NCBI GenBank assembly: GCA_050084985.1
Contig: JBITNC010000001.1
Coordinates: 201,624,001-201,688,000 of the forward strand
DNA: 64,000 nucleotides
Direction of reading: 5' to 3'
Source of the DNA: Nageia nagi
Taxonomy: Eukaryota > Pinophyta
This document shows, in pieces, positions 10,901 to 22,640 of this stretch. The notes below the pieces were generated by a model. The model made no database searches and had not been told where the DNA came from. It worked only from the letters and a program-made list of their open reading frames with translations. The position numbers and the translations under genes are program-made. The stretch's first letter is position 1; the number at the start of each line of letters is the position of its first letter.

Positions 10901-11770
10901 TTAAGATCCTTTTTCAACAAATGAGTGAAAGGTAAACATTTATCTCTAATTTGTGAGATGAATCTTTTGATCAAATTGATCTTACCTTGAAGTCTCCTTA
11001 ATTATTTTAGATTCTTTTGAGGTGGTATGCTAACAATGGTGTTTACCTTTTTAAGATCTACTTCAATACCTCTTTTAGAAACTATGAATCCTAACAACTT
11101 TCCTGAAGTAACACCAAAACCACACTTTTGAGGTTTAATTCTAAGCTTGTACTTTTTAAGAACATCAAATACCTCTTTAATAAGCTTAAAATGATTTTTG
11201 CTATTTTTATTTCACCAAGATTTCATCAACATAAACCTTGAGATATTTATGAATATTCTCATGAAACATAGTGACCATTGTATGTTGATAGGTTGTACAT
11301 GTATTTTTCAATATAAAAGGTATAACTTTTCAATAAAAGTTCTCCCATGGTGTAGTAAAAGTTATTTTATATTGATCAGCTAGATTGATTAGAATCTTAT
11401 TATAACTCAAAAATCCATCCATAAAATATAAAGTATCATGGTTAGCAATACTATCCATAATCATATCAATATTTGGATATAGAAAATCATCTTTTCAACA
11501 AGTATTATTGATATCTCTAAAGTTAATACAAATTTTGATTTCTCCATTTGGTTTAGTAATGGGAACAATGTTAGCCATCCATTTTGAATAATATATTGGC
11601 CTAATGAAACTATATTTCAAATATTTTTCAATTTCTTTCTTGACTAACAATGCTTTTGGAGTATGCATCTTTCTTGGTTTTTGCTTAACAAGTTTTTCTC
11701 CCTCTTTTAATGGTAAACTATGCATGAAAAAATATATATCTAAACCAGGAATATTAGAATAAGATAATCC
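10900..11770 (-). pseudogene. A2 reverse transcriptase remnant
   Basis: Minus-strand reading shows KYSFIRPIYYSKWMANIVPI and KPNGEIKICINFRDINNTC near 11495-11600, then the catalytic box near 11205-11260, which reads YVDE instead of YVDD. Frameshifts and stops separate the blocks. The upstream stretch PRKMHTPKALLVKKEIEKYL leads into the reverse transcriptase as in other plant gypsy elements. Confidence 0.8.
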
Positions 11771-12650
11771 ATAGTCCTTATGCTATTTAATAAACCTATT
11801 TTATACCTTTGTTATTATGAAATTGGAAGAGTAATCCCAATTTTTATCAACCTTTCCTAATCACTTGTGCCAATTTTGACATCAATCAACTCCTAAAAAA
11901 AAAAAATTGACTCCTCTTTCTTTTGCAGTAATGAAGGTAATTCCTCTAAATTGGGAACCTTATGATTATTAACATCTTATTAATCAACTTGTTGTACTTG
12001 AAACACTTCATTAAAATTTATTTCTTATTAAAAATATGCATGTTGACTAAGAGCATAGTTTGCTTTCCTTTTTTCATTTGACTTAGGTAATTCTAAATGT
12101 ACCCCCATGTATTCTAATATGTTATCATCATTAGAAAAATAGTAAAACACTAGAGGTACAATATCATCAATCCATAAATCATCATCAATGTCATCAAAAA
12201 ACTCAATCATAGTGTATTCTAGAATAACCTTAATAGGTCTTAAAGTATTCTTAGTATTATGATCAATACCCAACCCCTTCTTATCTTTTTAAGCTCCTAA
12301 ATTAGTAGGAAAATAAGGTATACCATGTTTTAATTTTCCTAATCCTCCCCCTTTTTACTTGCAATTTTGAATCATATACTTATGTACAAAAGATGATGGA
12401 AAGAGATTACCTAGGTTCTATTTGATTATATTATGACTTGATCGAATAGGATTCAAAGACAAATATATTGTGGAATATGAACCACTCATCTATCCTTCAT
12501 TTTCATGTCATGAATACTCTAAAATATATTCAACATGGTATTGGTACTTTGAATTTTTCATAATTTTCATATGATCCAATTCTTTCATAAAAGTTAATGG
12601 GTCAATTTTCTCAATTCTGTATGTTCCCATACCTACATATGTAACCTTTA
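11770..12650 (-). pseudogene. A2 acidic linker between protease and reverse transcriptase
   Basis: A minus-strand open piece (12028-12273) is rich in Asp and Glu and sits where A3 has the same acidic linker (61740-62160). It has no catalytic motif. I place it in the polyprotein by position and by similarity to A3 (shared IEFFDDIDD-like and EYMGVHLELPKS-like segments), not by a known domain. Confidence 0.55.
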
Positions 12651-13200
12651 CTTCTTTTTCTAATTTTATGAATATTGATTTAACTACATTTGAAATAATC
12701 TAAAATTTAGGATAAGTTAAATCTAATTCTTCAATATCCAAATCTATTAAATTACATAATACATATGATTTTGTATCTTCTATGAGTATATGTATTTATC
12801 CCTTACATTCACAGTTCAAATGCACATGTATTATAGAAGCTATTGCATCCATGTCATGCAACCAAGGTCTCCCTAGGAGTAGCTTATATGAAAGTTTGAC
12901 ACTTATGACATGAAAATTTATTTGAATAGTTTTAAGGCCTAATGTGATTGTAAGTGTGACCAAGCTAGGTGGTTTTTTGGATGAACTATCATAGGCTCTT
13001 ATGAAAAAAGTTGGTTCTTCTAAATGGAAATAGTAACATCATTATATTGGAGTTGTTGTAGGAAGTTTTGAGAACAAACATTAACAACTGGACTAGTATC
13101 TACCATTACTATTTTTTTTCACATCCATGTATCATAGGTGTGACATAGAGTGCTAAACATTCAAAAATGAGTTCTTAGCTAAGTTTTTTAGATTTGAAGA
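12650..13200 (-). pseudogene. A2 aspartic protease remnant
   Basis: Near 12830-12890 the minus strand reads YKLLLGRPWLHDMDAIASII, the conserved flap-side block of gypsy proteases. The active-site position near 13090-13110 reads VDTSPVVNV, where D-T/S-G is expected, so the catalytic triad is damaged. The same region in A3 (62690-63010) reads VDNGPVVNV. Confidence 0.7.
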
Positions 13201-13269
13201 ATGAAATTACATAACAATATTTGATAGATTGAAGCTTTTTATAAAATAAAGTGGTAGAAATATTTGTAG

Positions 13270-14461
13270 GACTATTTCTTTTTTGAAAAAATCATACAAG
13301 ACCTTTGTATGCTTCTCATATGTACTAATAAGATCATAAAAGCTAATCATAGTATGAGTAGTTTTAAATTATTTTATCATGTTATAAGCTTTTGGATCAA
13401 GTGGGAGACTTACCAGTTTAATTGTAATTGGATTTGGTATGGGTCTTGGATAATATCTTCTAAGTGTGGCACATATCTTCTCATCCATTGATATAGTATT
13501 CACTACTTGTTCCATATCTGAAGCATTCTTTTTTTATTTCATATTTTTCTTAAAAAATAAGATCTAATATATTTTCCTTTAGAGCTTTGTAATTATTTGT
13601 AGAGTATCCCCTTCTTTGATTATAGGTACAATAAGCACCTAAATTACCTATAGACCCACTTTCATCCTTTACTTTTCTTTCTAATGGTGTTAATAAGTCC
13701 TTTTTAACTAAATCTTATAGAAGAAGCCTTAGCTGAATAGGAAAAGTAAATGTACAATTCCTTGTTATAGAAGATTTAGTTAGAGTAGGTTTTTTTAGCC
13801 ATATTTACATTCTTTTCCTCTTTTTCACATATGATTTTTTTTTTAAATCTTTGTTGCATGTGGCATTTTTATACTTGAGTGAACCAAGCTCAATCAATAC
13901 TTTTTCTCTTACTAAAATTCATTTAGTCATGATTCCAAAATCCAACTTAGTATAATCAAGAGCATGTTGGTTAATAACTAGAAGAATATAATCAATAAAA
14001 ATATAACAAATTTCTTTTTCATCTAAATGACTATGAATGGATTGCCATACCTTTTTGAATATTATAATATAATTCTTTAAGATTTAATTACTTTCTTGAT
14101 GCAAGGTACATAATTATGTAATTGAACTCTTCTCTTTGATATTATGCTTGTACTAATTCATAAACACCTTTACCAATAATTGGAATGAGTCTATAGATCC
14201 CTCAGAAAAATTAAATAACCATTAACTTATTTCACCTATCAAACTCCTTGGGAAGAATTTTGTTATCAATTTCTCCTCAAACCTTGATTTCAACAAGCAC
14301 TCCTTTTGAAATCTGATAAGATTTTTGGGGGCCTTGAGGTCAAGTTGTAGGGGATAATTATGAATATCTATTGATAAGGGTGTGGTGAATACACTATCAT
14401 AGTCTTCCTTTTTGCTATGATATATTTGATCATTCTCAAGATTTGAAATACAAAAATTCAA
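13270..14461 (-). pseudogene. A2 gag remnant
   Basis: The minus strand shows a gag-like block at 14222-14461, including YPLQLDLKAPKNLIRF and EKLITKFFPRSLIGE, the conserved segment ahead of the capsid region in this type of element. Capsid and linker pieces continue to about 13270 with many frameshifts; they match 63180-64000 of A3. No zinc knuckle (CX2CX4HX4C) is visible. Confidence 0.65.
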
Positions 14462-14832
14462 AGATAAGAAATGTGATAAAGGATAGAAAACATATCCATG
14501 GGTAGGTGGTATTACAAAAGATCATTATTTTTTGGATATATGATATGCATGCATTCTCCTTTTTGGTTGATGATGATTAGCTCATAATGAATCATTGCTT
14601 TTGATATTCGTTTATAGAAATATTGGGATCTTCTCTTTGCCTTGGTGCCATCATATATTACATATTTTAAGATGTATTTATAAATATTTTATGTCACTTA
14701 CATTGGTTAGTGATCCTTTTACACTGATTACATTACCTTAGGTGTATTTTAACCTCTTTTCATAATAAATATCTCTTTATTCTATAAAAATAAATTATTT
14801 AATAAATACAAATTTAGTTTTAGGTGTCTACA
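14462..14832 (-). repeat. Partial 5' LTR of A2
   Basis: Read on the minus strand, the LTR starts TGTAGACACC at 14832 and shares the 'tttgtaataccacct' block and general layout with the A1 and A3 LTRs. It is only about 370 bp long, while A1 and A3 keep at least 600 bp, and it passes directly into gag without a recognisable primer-binding site. The rest of the LTR and the leader seem to have been deleted. Confidence 0.65.
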
Positions 14833-16224
14833 TGTAGAGTTTAAGGTGTATGGTTTAGATTTTTATGATTTTAAGATTTAGGGTTTTATGATTTTAGGGT
14901 TGAGAGTTTTAAAATTTAAGTTTAAGGGGCTTAAGGGTTTTAGGGTATAAGGTTATTAAGGGTTTAGGTTTTAAGGTTTTTAGGGTTTAAGGTTTTGTGT
15001 AGGGTTTTAAAGGTTAAGGGTTTACATGTTTAGGGTTTAAGGGTTTATGATTTTAAGGTTTAGGATTTTAAGATTTAAGGTTTAAATTTTTAGAGCTTAA
15101 GGGTTTTAGGAGTTTAAGAGTTAAGGGTTTAAGTTTTAGGGTTTAAATATTTAAGGTTTTATGATTTTATGGTTTAGGGTTTATAGTTTAATGGATTAAG
15201 AGTTTTAGGGTTTAAGGGTTTAGGGTCTTATGTTTTTTGGGTTTTAAGGTTTAGAGTTTTAGACATAAGCTAATAAAAATATGAATTAATTTCTTAAAAA
15301 TATAACCTAGGCTAGTAAATATTTTACATAGGTTAGACTTAAGTTAGTAAAAATTTAACTTATGTTACACTTAGGTTAGAAAATGATTGACTTAGGTTAC
15401 TAAACTTTTTACTTAGCTATGTTATTAAAAATATGACTTAGATTAGATTTAGGTCAATAAAAATTTGACTTATTTTAGACTTAGGTTGCTCAAACTTTAA
15501 CTTAGGTCAAACTTATTTGGTTAGTAAAAAATTCACTTATATTAGATTTATTAGGTTTAAAGGTTTAGGGGTTTAGGGGTTTAATATTTTAGGCTTTAGG
15601 AGTTTAGATTTTAGGGTGTATGGTTTACAATTTTACAATTTAGTATTTTACAATTTTAGGGTTTAAGGATTTTAACATTTAAGTAAATGGTTCAAGGGCT
15701 TAAGAGTTATAGGGTTTAAGGCATAAAGTTTTAAGGGTTTAGGGTTTAAGGGTTTAGAGTATAAGGTTTTTAGGGTTTAAGATTTTAAGGTTTAAGAGTT
15801 TACAATTTTTTTTAGGGTTTTTAGGATTCAATGTTTACAAGTTTAAGGTTTAATAATTTTATGATTTTATAATTTTAAGGTTTAGGATATAGAATTTGAA
15901 AGCTTAAGTATTCAAGGGTTTAGATTTTAGGGTTATAGGCTTTATGTTTTAAGGGTTTAAGGTTTTTAGGTTTTAGTATTTTAGAAGTTTAAGGTTTAGG
16001 GTTTATGGTTTTATGATTTTACATTTTAGGCTTTCAAGGTTTAGGGTTTATAGTTTAAAGTCTTAACAATTTTAAGGTTTAGGATTTACAATTAAAGGCT
16101 TAAGTATTTTAGGGTTTAGGGTTTAATATTTTAAGGTTTAAGGTTTAGGGTTTATGGATTTAGGGTTAGACTCAAGATAATAAAAATATTTATTAGTTTC
16201 TTAAAAATAGGACTTAGGTTAGTA
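14833..16224. repeat. Degenerate interstitial telomere-like array, TTTAGGG orientation
   Basis: Two blocks (about 14840-15270 and 15545-16170) consist of irregular TTTAGGG-like units such as 'agggtttaagggttttagggt', with many length variants. The plant telomere repeat is TTTAGGG. The array is imperfect and internal, so this is an old interstitial block, not a chromosome end. A non-telomeric spacer lies between the blocks (15285-15555), and the first part of a second spacer copy closes the array (16170-16224). Confidence 0.8.
15285..15555. repeat. Spacer module, copy 1 (short ACTTAGGTTAG-type repeats)
   Basis: A run of short motifs such as gttagtaaaaatttgactta and acttaggttag. The same run in the same order recurs as copy 2, split over 16185-16224 and 16894-17140. 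Internal periodicity is about 30-40 bp. Confidence 0.65.
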
Positions 16225-16893
16225 TAATAGAACTAAAAGATAATGAAAAATAATCCTAGAAGACTATATTCATCTACCTTTGACCAATGATATTAACTAC
16301 CATGCCAAGAAACAAAATATAAAACATAAAATTCCCTCTTAGATCAATTATTGATCCCTCATGTAGTAACAATATTGAAAAATATATGAGCTCATGATTA
16401 TCATTAGTTATTAAATATACATTATACATGATTTCATATCTAAATATATATTTATGCATGTACACCAACCCTAATCCCAAATGCTTACCCTAACCCTTCC
16501 CACTAACATTAACTATAACCCTTAAATTGTGATCATAACCATAACCATAATATTAAATCGTAACACTAACCCTTAATCACTTACCTTAACCCTAACCCTT
16601 AACCCCTTACCCTAATCATTTACCTTAACCCTAACCATAACCCCCAACCCTTAAACCCTAATACAATAATCTCTAAACCCTAACCCTTAACCTTAACCCC
16701 TAACCCATACAATTTACCTTAACCCTAACTCTTAACATATTACCCTAATCCAAAATCAAAACCTTGACCCTTACCCCTAACCCTTAAACCCTAACCCCTA
16801 AACCTTAACCCTTGAACCCAAACCCCTAACACCTAACCCCTTACCTTAACCTATTACCCTAACCCCTAATTCAAACCCAAATCCCTAACCCTT
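16225..16893. repeat. Inserted block: AT-rich segment plus CCCTAAA-orientation telomere-like array
   Basis: 16225-16480 is AT-rich without recognised content. About 16480-16893 is a C-rich array of CCCTAAA-type units (for example accctaacccttaacc), the opposite orientation to 14833-16170. The block interrupts the second spacer copy: the sequence before it ends ...ggttagta and the sequence after it resumes aatattttacatagg, which are contiguous in spacer copy 1. Confidence 0.65.
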
Positions 16894-17140
16894 AAATATT
16901 TTACATAGGTTAGGCTTAAGTTAGTAAAAATTTAACTTATGTTATACTTAGGTTAGAAAAAATTTGACTTAGATTAGTAACCTTTTCACTTAGCTAGGTT
17001 AGTAAAAATGTGATTTAGATTAAAATTAGGTCAAAAAACAATTTGGCTTATTTTAGACTTAGGGTGCTAAAACTTTGATTCAAGTTAGACTTATTAGGTT
17101 GGTAAAAATTTGACTTAGATTATATTTATTATGTTATGAA
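16894..17140. repeat. Spacer module, copy 2 (right part)
   Basis: Matches 15318-15555 in order and orientation, starting at aatattttacataggttag. The left part of the copy lies at 16185-16224 before the inserted block. Identity is high by eye, with scattered substitutions. Confidence 0.65.
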
Positions 17141-18130
17141 TAGAAAATTGATGCATGTTAATAAAAATTTAACTTAAATAATTTGATACTATTTTTTTCT
17201 TTCAATATACAATAATAACATTAAATATTTGATTTGTAATAATTTTTGTGCTATTAATTAATTATGATTTGATATTCATAAAATAATTTTTAATTTATGA
17301 TTGTTTACTAACATTTATTTAATTATCATTTGCAATATTCTTCTAGAGTGCCTACTGATTAGGGGGTTGCATTGGATATAGATCAACCAAAGGTAGAACA
17401 TCATGGTAGCAAGTATGATCATAGTGATTGATATAGAGTAGGGGATAGTGATGAAGGTAGTGAAGGTTTCTAGATTGGATGATAGTACTGATGATATTAA
17501 TTAGTGTACATGTACATTATAGATATTTTCACACACACATACACACACACACACACACATATATATACATAAATTTGATATTTACAGTGTCTATGTATTG
17601 TGTTTTTAATATGTTTATAAATTATGTTGAGTTTCAAATTTTTCTTCTATTAAATTTAATAATGTTTAATTTATTTCAATTCAATTAAATATAATCAATA
17701 AAAATGACTATAATGAATGAATTAATTTAAAATTTTATTTGATTAAATTAAAAAATAAGAATGCAAAAAAATTAAAAAAAAATATCATTCAAAATGCAAA
17801 AAATCAAAAATACCATTTAAAATTTTCAAAAAATTGAAATTAATTTTTTTAAACTCAAAATTTGCTTTTTCAATTCAAATTTTTTGGTGTTATTCATGAT
17901 GTTATGCTTGATGAAAATATAAAAAAAATGGTGTATTTCCTGATGATATATGTGACAAAAATAGTGATCGTATATACTAAGATTTCTAATGGAAATCCTA
18001 ACGGTAATGGTGGTGTGTTATGATGAAATACCTAATGAAAATGATGTCAAAATTTTTTATGAACACATTAACATCATACATAATGTTAAGGAAATTTAAT
18101 TATAAAAAAATACATTGAGTTCTAATGTTA
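17141..18130. other. AT-rich intergenic stretch
   Basis: About 1 kb of very AT-rich sequence with long A/T runs (17700-17880). Apart from the CA/TA microsatellite at 17529-17570, I see no coding or structural signal. Confidence 0.5.
17529..17570. repeat. (CA)n followed by (TA)n microsatellite
   Basis: A run of CA dinucleotides interrupted by one TA passes into a short TATATA run. The surrounding open stretch (17479-17688) with repeated His-Thr codons is a consequence of the microsatellite. Confidence 0.9.
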
Positions 18131-18560
18131 TGCCTAAAGTTCAACCATTAGTTTCTTGTAGCATCCTAAAAGTTTTTTCACCCCATAGCTTCAATGGGAG
18201 GACATAATGGTTAATTTGAATTGGATATCCTTCTACCTCCTCCATGAGTCAATTGAATCCAAGTTTCTTGAGGCACATAAATATATTTCATTTTAATTAA
18301 AACCAATTATGTTTGAATTTAAGAATCCTATCTCTCTCCTTTCAATATGGAAATTCCACTAAGAAGAAGTTTTTTATAATAAATGTTACTCTAACTAATT
18401 CACACTAATTTTCCTTGATGAAATCTTCCAATTTTTCTCTAATAGGGAGCTTTCCTCATAGCTTTCAAATGATTATATTTTGAATAAAATTATTTCCATC
18501 AAATTTTATGTTTCTATCCTTGATCAAGATCTCAGGGGGAGCATTGACAATAAAGGACAA
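18130..18560 (-). pseudogene. LINE-type ORF1 (DUF4283-like) remnant
   Basis: The minus-strand translation shows FFLVEF, then KERDRILKFKHNWF, then FNLMEEVEGYPIQI-like, then LPLKLWGEKTFRML. This order (a hydrophobic strand, a DR-rich helix, a 'P-x-W/Q-I/V-R-L-x-x-LPL-x-x-W' segment) is typical of the DUF4283 domain in plant LINE ORF1 proteins and related plant retroelement frames. Stops and frame changes are present. I see no linked LINE reverse transcriptase, so the element type is inferred. Confidence 0.45.
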
Positions 18561-18959
18561 CCTCCAATCCCCAAAGTATTCCCTCACTTGATTCCTCTAA
18601 GATTGGTTGCTCTTTAGGGTTCCTTTTTGCATAGCTTGTATATCATTCTAATGCTCTTGAATTTATAGTTTAACATTACATTTATTAATATTCCTAGATA
18701 CCTAAATGTATCTATCTATGTGACTAATGTATTATTTGCATGACTAAATATATCTAATTATATACATAATAGTTAATTGTAATCCAGTGGCCCTTCTTTA
18801 TTTCATGTATGAATTGTGAAAGATATTTAATGATATAAAAAATATCTAGCTTAGTGTATGCTAGGTAAATTAACCCTTAAATCAGCTAATAGTAGATATT
18901 TTCATTTACATATGGAGAATAATCATGGCATTACAAATGTAAACTAAGTTCAATTGGAA

Positions 18960-19900
18960 TGGATCATATGAACTCCTATTGAATCCATGTTGTATTATAT
19001 TGTCATCAATTATTTATATTAGGCTCTTGGAGACTAATTCAATCCATACAAATACTTGCTTAATCTACACACTTTTTCTTTTCTTGGATCAATCATATAC
19101 CCTTTAGGTTGTTACACATAGACTTCTTCCTCTAAATATCCATTTGGGAAGATGTTATTCAAATCCATATAATGAACTTTCCAACCAAATTATTTTGCCA
19201 TTGCAAAAGCAATTTTAATGGTATTCATCTTGGCTATAGGAGAAAAAGTCTTCTCATTGTTGATACCTCTTGAGCATATCATTTGGAAACAAGTCAAGCC
19301 TTGTTCTTATCGAGTGTCTCATCATATTTGTACTTTATTTTGAATATTACCCATTTGAATAATTGTCTTCTTTCCAAGGGAAATTCTACCAACTTCCACA
19401 TGTCATTTTTCATCAATGCATCATACTCATCAGGCATGGTTAACTTCCAATGTTGTATATCAATGGATTTATGAATCTTTTTAGGGAGGTAAATGCCTTA
19501 ATATACATGTATGTAAAAATATAGAATAATACAACAAGGATTCCCTATAAATATGTAAGAATACCTATTATTTTTATTTTCATATTTCATGGTATTTGTA
19601 ATGTCTTGTGTCATCTCTATAACTTCTTGGCTCCATTTGGAAGAATCTGAAACATGATGTTTTGGTAACCCTACCTCTTTATGTGCCTCTCCTTCAATTA
19701 CATCATCCTTCTACTCCATGCTTTTCTACATGTTATCCTATATCATACAAAAAATGATGCATTGGTGTATATTACTTTAAAAAACTATAATTCAACTTCA
19801 ACTAGATGTCAACTTAGATCTCTTACCTCTATGTTGGTTTTAACACTTTCTTCTTTCTCTACATTTGTTGCATTTTCATGTTCATCATTATGGACCTCTA
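18960..19900 (-). pseudogene. Ty1/copia pol remnant (connector and reverse transcriptase)
   Basis: On the minus strand, 19470 to 19000 reads like the start of the copia reverse transcriptase (RVT_2): MPDEYDALMKNDMWKLVE, then a lysine-rich KWV...K segment, then TIKIAFAMAK-like, GWKVHYMDLNNIF-like and YLEEEVYV-like blocks across several frames, then SKYLYGL. Sequence near 19600-19900 fits the acidic connector between copia integrase and reverse transcriptase. It is badly frameshifted. No LTRs were found around it. Confidence 0.65.
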
Positions 19901-20109
19901 CAAACATCACATCATTTGGCTAATCAACATTTCTTATTTTTTCATATTCATTTAGATATTCCTCTCCTTGTGGTTCATTATTTGGCTGCATGGGAGATGA
20001 AATGAATAGTTAATTAAAAAATGAAGTTATTATGAAACAAAAATATTAGTCTTGCATAAACATTTGATCTAAAAGTAAGAATTATAATACCTATTGGGAT
20101 AAAATTGAA

Positions 20110-20440
20110 TATTCTCAATCAAGTTGAAGTAATATAGTCTCCCATAATAAAAAGCCTTAAAGAGCTTCACTCAATATAGTAGACTCTCCATTAGATATGG
20201 GTAGCTTGTAACCATTGAAATTACATGCCATCACCTTTTTGGAAATGTGCCCCTATCTAATAGTGATACCATGGCACTCATCAATAAGATCATTATTACA
20301 CACATTACTAAACCCCATTATATTACCATGTGTATCGAGTAGATGTACCTTTTGTCCCTTTCTGATGGTAAATAGTCCACTATTTTCATATCATATTTGC
20401 ATGTCACAAAATCATGGTTTACATGCCATCAAGTGAATTT
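20110..20440 (-). pseudogene. Possible CACTA-type ORF C-terminal domain (PTTA/DUF8039-like), decayed
   Basis: The minus strand reads KGQKVHLLDTHGNIMGF, then a polar stretch with DECHGITI, then NFNGYKLPISNGESTILSEA and a following GFLLWET. The pattern of a Gly-containing beta strand, 'DT-x-G-x-(I/V)', and a terminal aromatic W block resembles the C-terminal domain found in plant CACTA-associated proteins. The match rests on pattern only and could be wrong. Confidence 0.3.
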
Positions 20441-21060
20441 AGAAAACAATTTAGTTGCACATAATACTAAGTGCAATTAAAAAAATTAATTACTTGATCA
20501 TAATTATCTCTAGTAGTTGAATTTGACTATAATTTAGTTTGATGTGAATACCCTTGTGTATTTATGAAATTTTGTACACATCATGGAAAAAATAGCCTTT
20601 ATAAGATTAAAAAAATTAGAGGTTGAGACTACATTGTATCAAATAATAAGGCCATCAAGTGAATTTACTCTCAAATAATTTTTTACACTTAATACAAAGT
20701 ATAATTAAAACAAAATCATTTACCTTATCATCATCATCTATAGCATTCTTTTTTGACTCCAAATTAATCCGATGTGAAGACCCTTCAATATTTCACTCAT
20801 CTTGTAGATGATGTGGAAAAATAAGAGCCTCTATAAAATTAGAGACTTCTAGAAGTTGAGACTCCATAGTATCAAAAATGAAAATAATTAATCTAATTTA
20901 GAATTAAATATTATATTTTCACTTAATGCCAATTCTAATTAAAAAATCAATTACCTCATCAATCAAATCTGAAGCCTCGAAATCATTCGGATGTGAAGAT
21001 CTTTGTACATTTGATAATTCTTGTACATGATATGGAAAATGTATACTATCAATAATCAAT
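20440..21060 (-). repeat. Three tandem ~210-230-bp units with exon-like ends
   Basis: Three units each hold, on the minus strand, a short coding-like piece (pattern H-x-x-Q-(D/E)-x-x-N-(I/V)-x-x-SSH in the two better copies) followed by a GTAA-type donor-like site and 'attaat..aattg' AT-rich sequence. The coding-like pieces lie near 20485-20590, 20730-20825 and 20960-21035. This looks like repeated duplication of one small exon plus intron in an old transposon or host gene. Confidence 0.5.
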
Positions 21061-21289
21061 AATATTTTTTATTTATATAAATATTTAATAAAAACACTTT
21101 TAAAAAAAATATTAGTATTTTATCTTTGGATATTTCAAAATTTGCATCAAACTATGAAGAAATTACTACATAGATGTTAGATAACATAAAATAGCAATAC
21201 AAGAACGTGAATTGTAAAGTCAATGAACAAGAATAAATTACCTTCCCTTGTATAATAAAATTAATACATCCCTTTTTGAACTATTATTT

Positions 21290-21805
21290 TAAATGATCCA
21301 ATCTTCTTCTTTTTTTTCTATCCTAAGAATTATATTCTTCATTCTTTTTTTAGTTCATCCACAGTTGGTTTTGGCAAATTATTCTAACCATGGACATCAT
21401 ATTGAAAATAGATACCTCTAGAAACTCTATAATGTTTAATATTATATTTTCTCTTAATAACCCTATTTATATCCTTCTTTTTTGCCTTATATTTCTTTAT
21501 ATTATATATGTATGGATTACCTATGCCATTTGTTAGTCTCCTACATCTTGCTAGAGAAGGAATTGGTGCAGCACCTTCATGATATCAATTCTTAAGATCA
21601 TTTAACCTCTTCTTATCATCCTTTATAACTCCTTTGACCAATACACACTTCCCAAGAAGGTAAAATTATTGTATCATATCATCCTTCCTAGTAGCTATCC
21701 ATTCTCCTCCACCACCATCTAAGTAAATCTCTCTAGGATCAAGTATCTGATGCATGCTCCTTAAATCCTCCTTTGTAATCTCTATATTTTTCATGAGGGC
21801 CTATG
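21290..21805 (-). pseudogene. Unrecognised decayed reading frame
   Basis: A minus-strand frame starting near 21795 reads MKNIEITKEDLRSMHQI, then LDPREIYLDGGGGEWIATR, one stop, then LLGKCVLVKGVIKDD, then IPSLARCRRLTNGIGNPYIY and a Lys-rich tail. It is coding-like in composition and probably belongs with the repeats and C-terminal piece to its left (20110-21060). I do not recognise a family. Confidence 0.4.
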
Positions 21806-22039
21806 ATGAATGTTGCAATTATCAGTATTTAAGTAATTTAATCATAATAAAATAGCAATATATACTTGTATTGCACCCATAAAATAATAAAAAAAATCAA
21901 ATGTGTAGTATTTGGCACATACCATAGTGAGCTAAGATTTTTCAATAAGAGAGTTCAAACTAACGAGTGAAACTTCCATGTAATTCAAAATAATGTGTGA
22001 TTTTCAAATAATGAACTTGGAACCATGTTTGAATTAAAA

Positions 22040-22640
22040 ATATTATTATTTTTAAATTAGAAAATTTACAACATGTTTATAAATACATCAAAGACTCATT
22101 AAAAATGTATTTCTATCACATGTTGTGGTTATGAGTTACCTAATAGACATGATACAAATACAATTTCATGAAATTCATGGATACAAAAAGGATTCCCTTA
22201 AACTCATTCATCTGATGAAGCACTTGGGAACCAACCCTAATAGCATAACATTTGTATGTGTTCTACTTGCATGCCTCAATGTAGGAATAATAGATGAGGG
22301 TTGTAAATACTTTAATAGCATAAGGGAATCTTATTGCATTATTCATAGTATAAATCATTATATATGCATTTTTGACCTTCTTGGTCATGTAGGCCATCTT
22401 GAGGAAGCTATGAAAGTTATTGCCAAGATGCGCAAAAAAACTAAATTGTGTGTTTGGATGTTTATCCTTGGTACTTTTAGATCACATAAGAATGTAGGAA
22501 ATAGGGGACTTATGGTATAAATTTAGGACATTAATTAAATATTAAGGAATTAAGAATAAATTTGTATGTAGTTGGATTGAATTTCATAAAAGAGTAGATG
22601 CTTTTCTTGTAGGATACGGATCACACCCACAAATATACGT
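22040..22640 (+). pseudogene. PPR-protein fragment, tandem copy 1
   Basis: The open stretch 22125-22520 reads like the last PPR repeats of a PLS-class pentatricopeptide protein: EIHGYKKDSLKLIHLMKHLG, then PNSITFVCVLLACLNVGIID, EGCKYFNSI, ICIFDLLGHVGHLEEAMKVI, then the E-motif start. PLS-class PPR proteins bind organellar RNA; this fragment has no start, no upstream repeats and ends in a decayed E segment (pattern GSHPQI-like near 22615-22640). It is a pseudogene fragment. Confidence 0.7.

Larger units (their letters stand above)
4850..14832 (-). mobile_element. Ty3/gypsy family A, copy A2, split by a CACTA insertion
   Basis: Minus-strand pol and gag order runs from right to left: partial 5' LTR (14832 down), gag, protease, reverse transcriptase, RNase H, second RNase H-like domain, integrase zinc finger, then truncation near 4850. 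The run is broken at 5570/10122. If 5571-10121 is removed with one copy of CAA, the two sides join so that the sequence lines up with A3 around 60040-60100 (left side ...catacccaa, right side ...tacttcatattctacc). A2 is therefore one element interrupted once, not two fragments. It is heavily mutated. Confidence 0.8.

Noticed and set aside
14833-17140. A true chromosome end
   Set aside because: The repeats are degenerate, flip strand and are flanked on both sides by transposon DNA.
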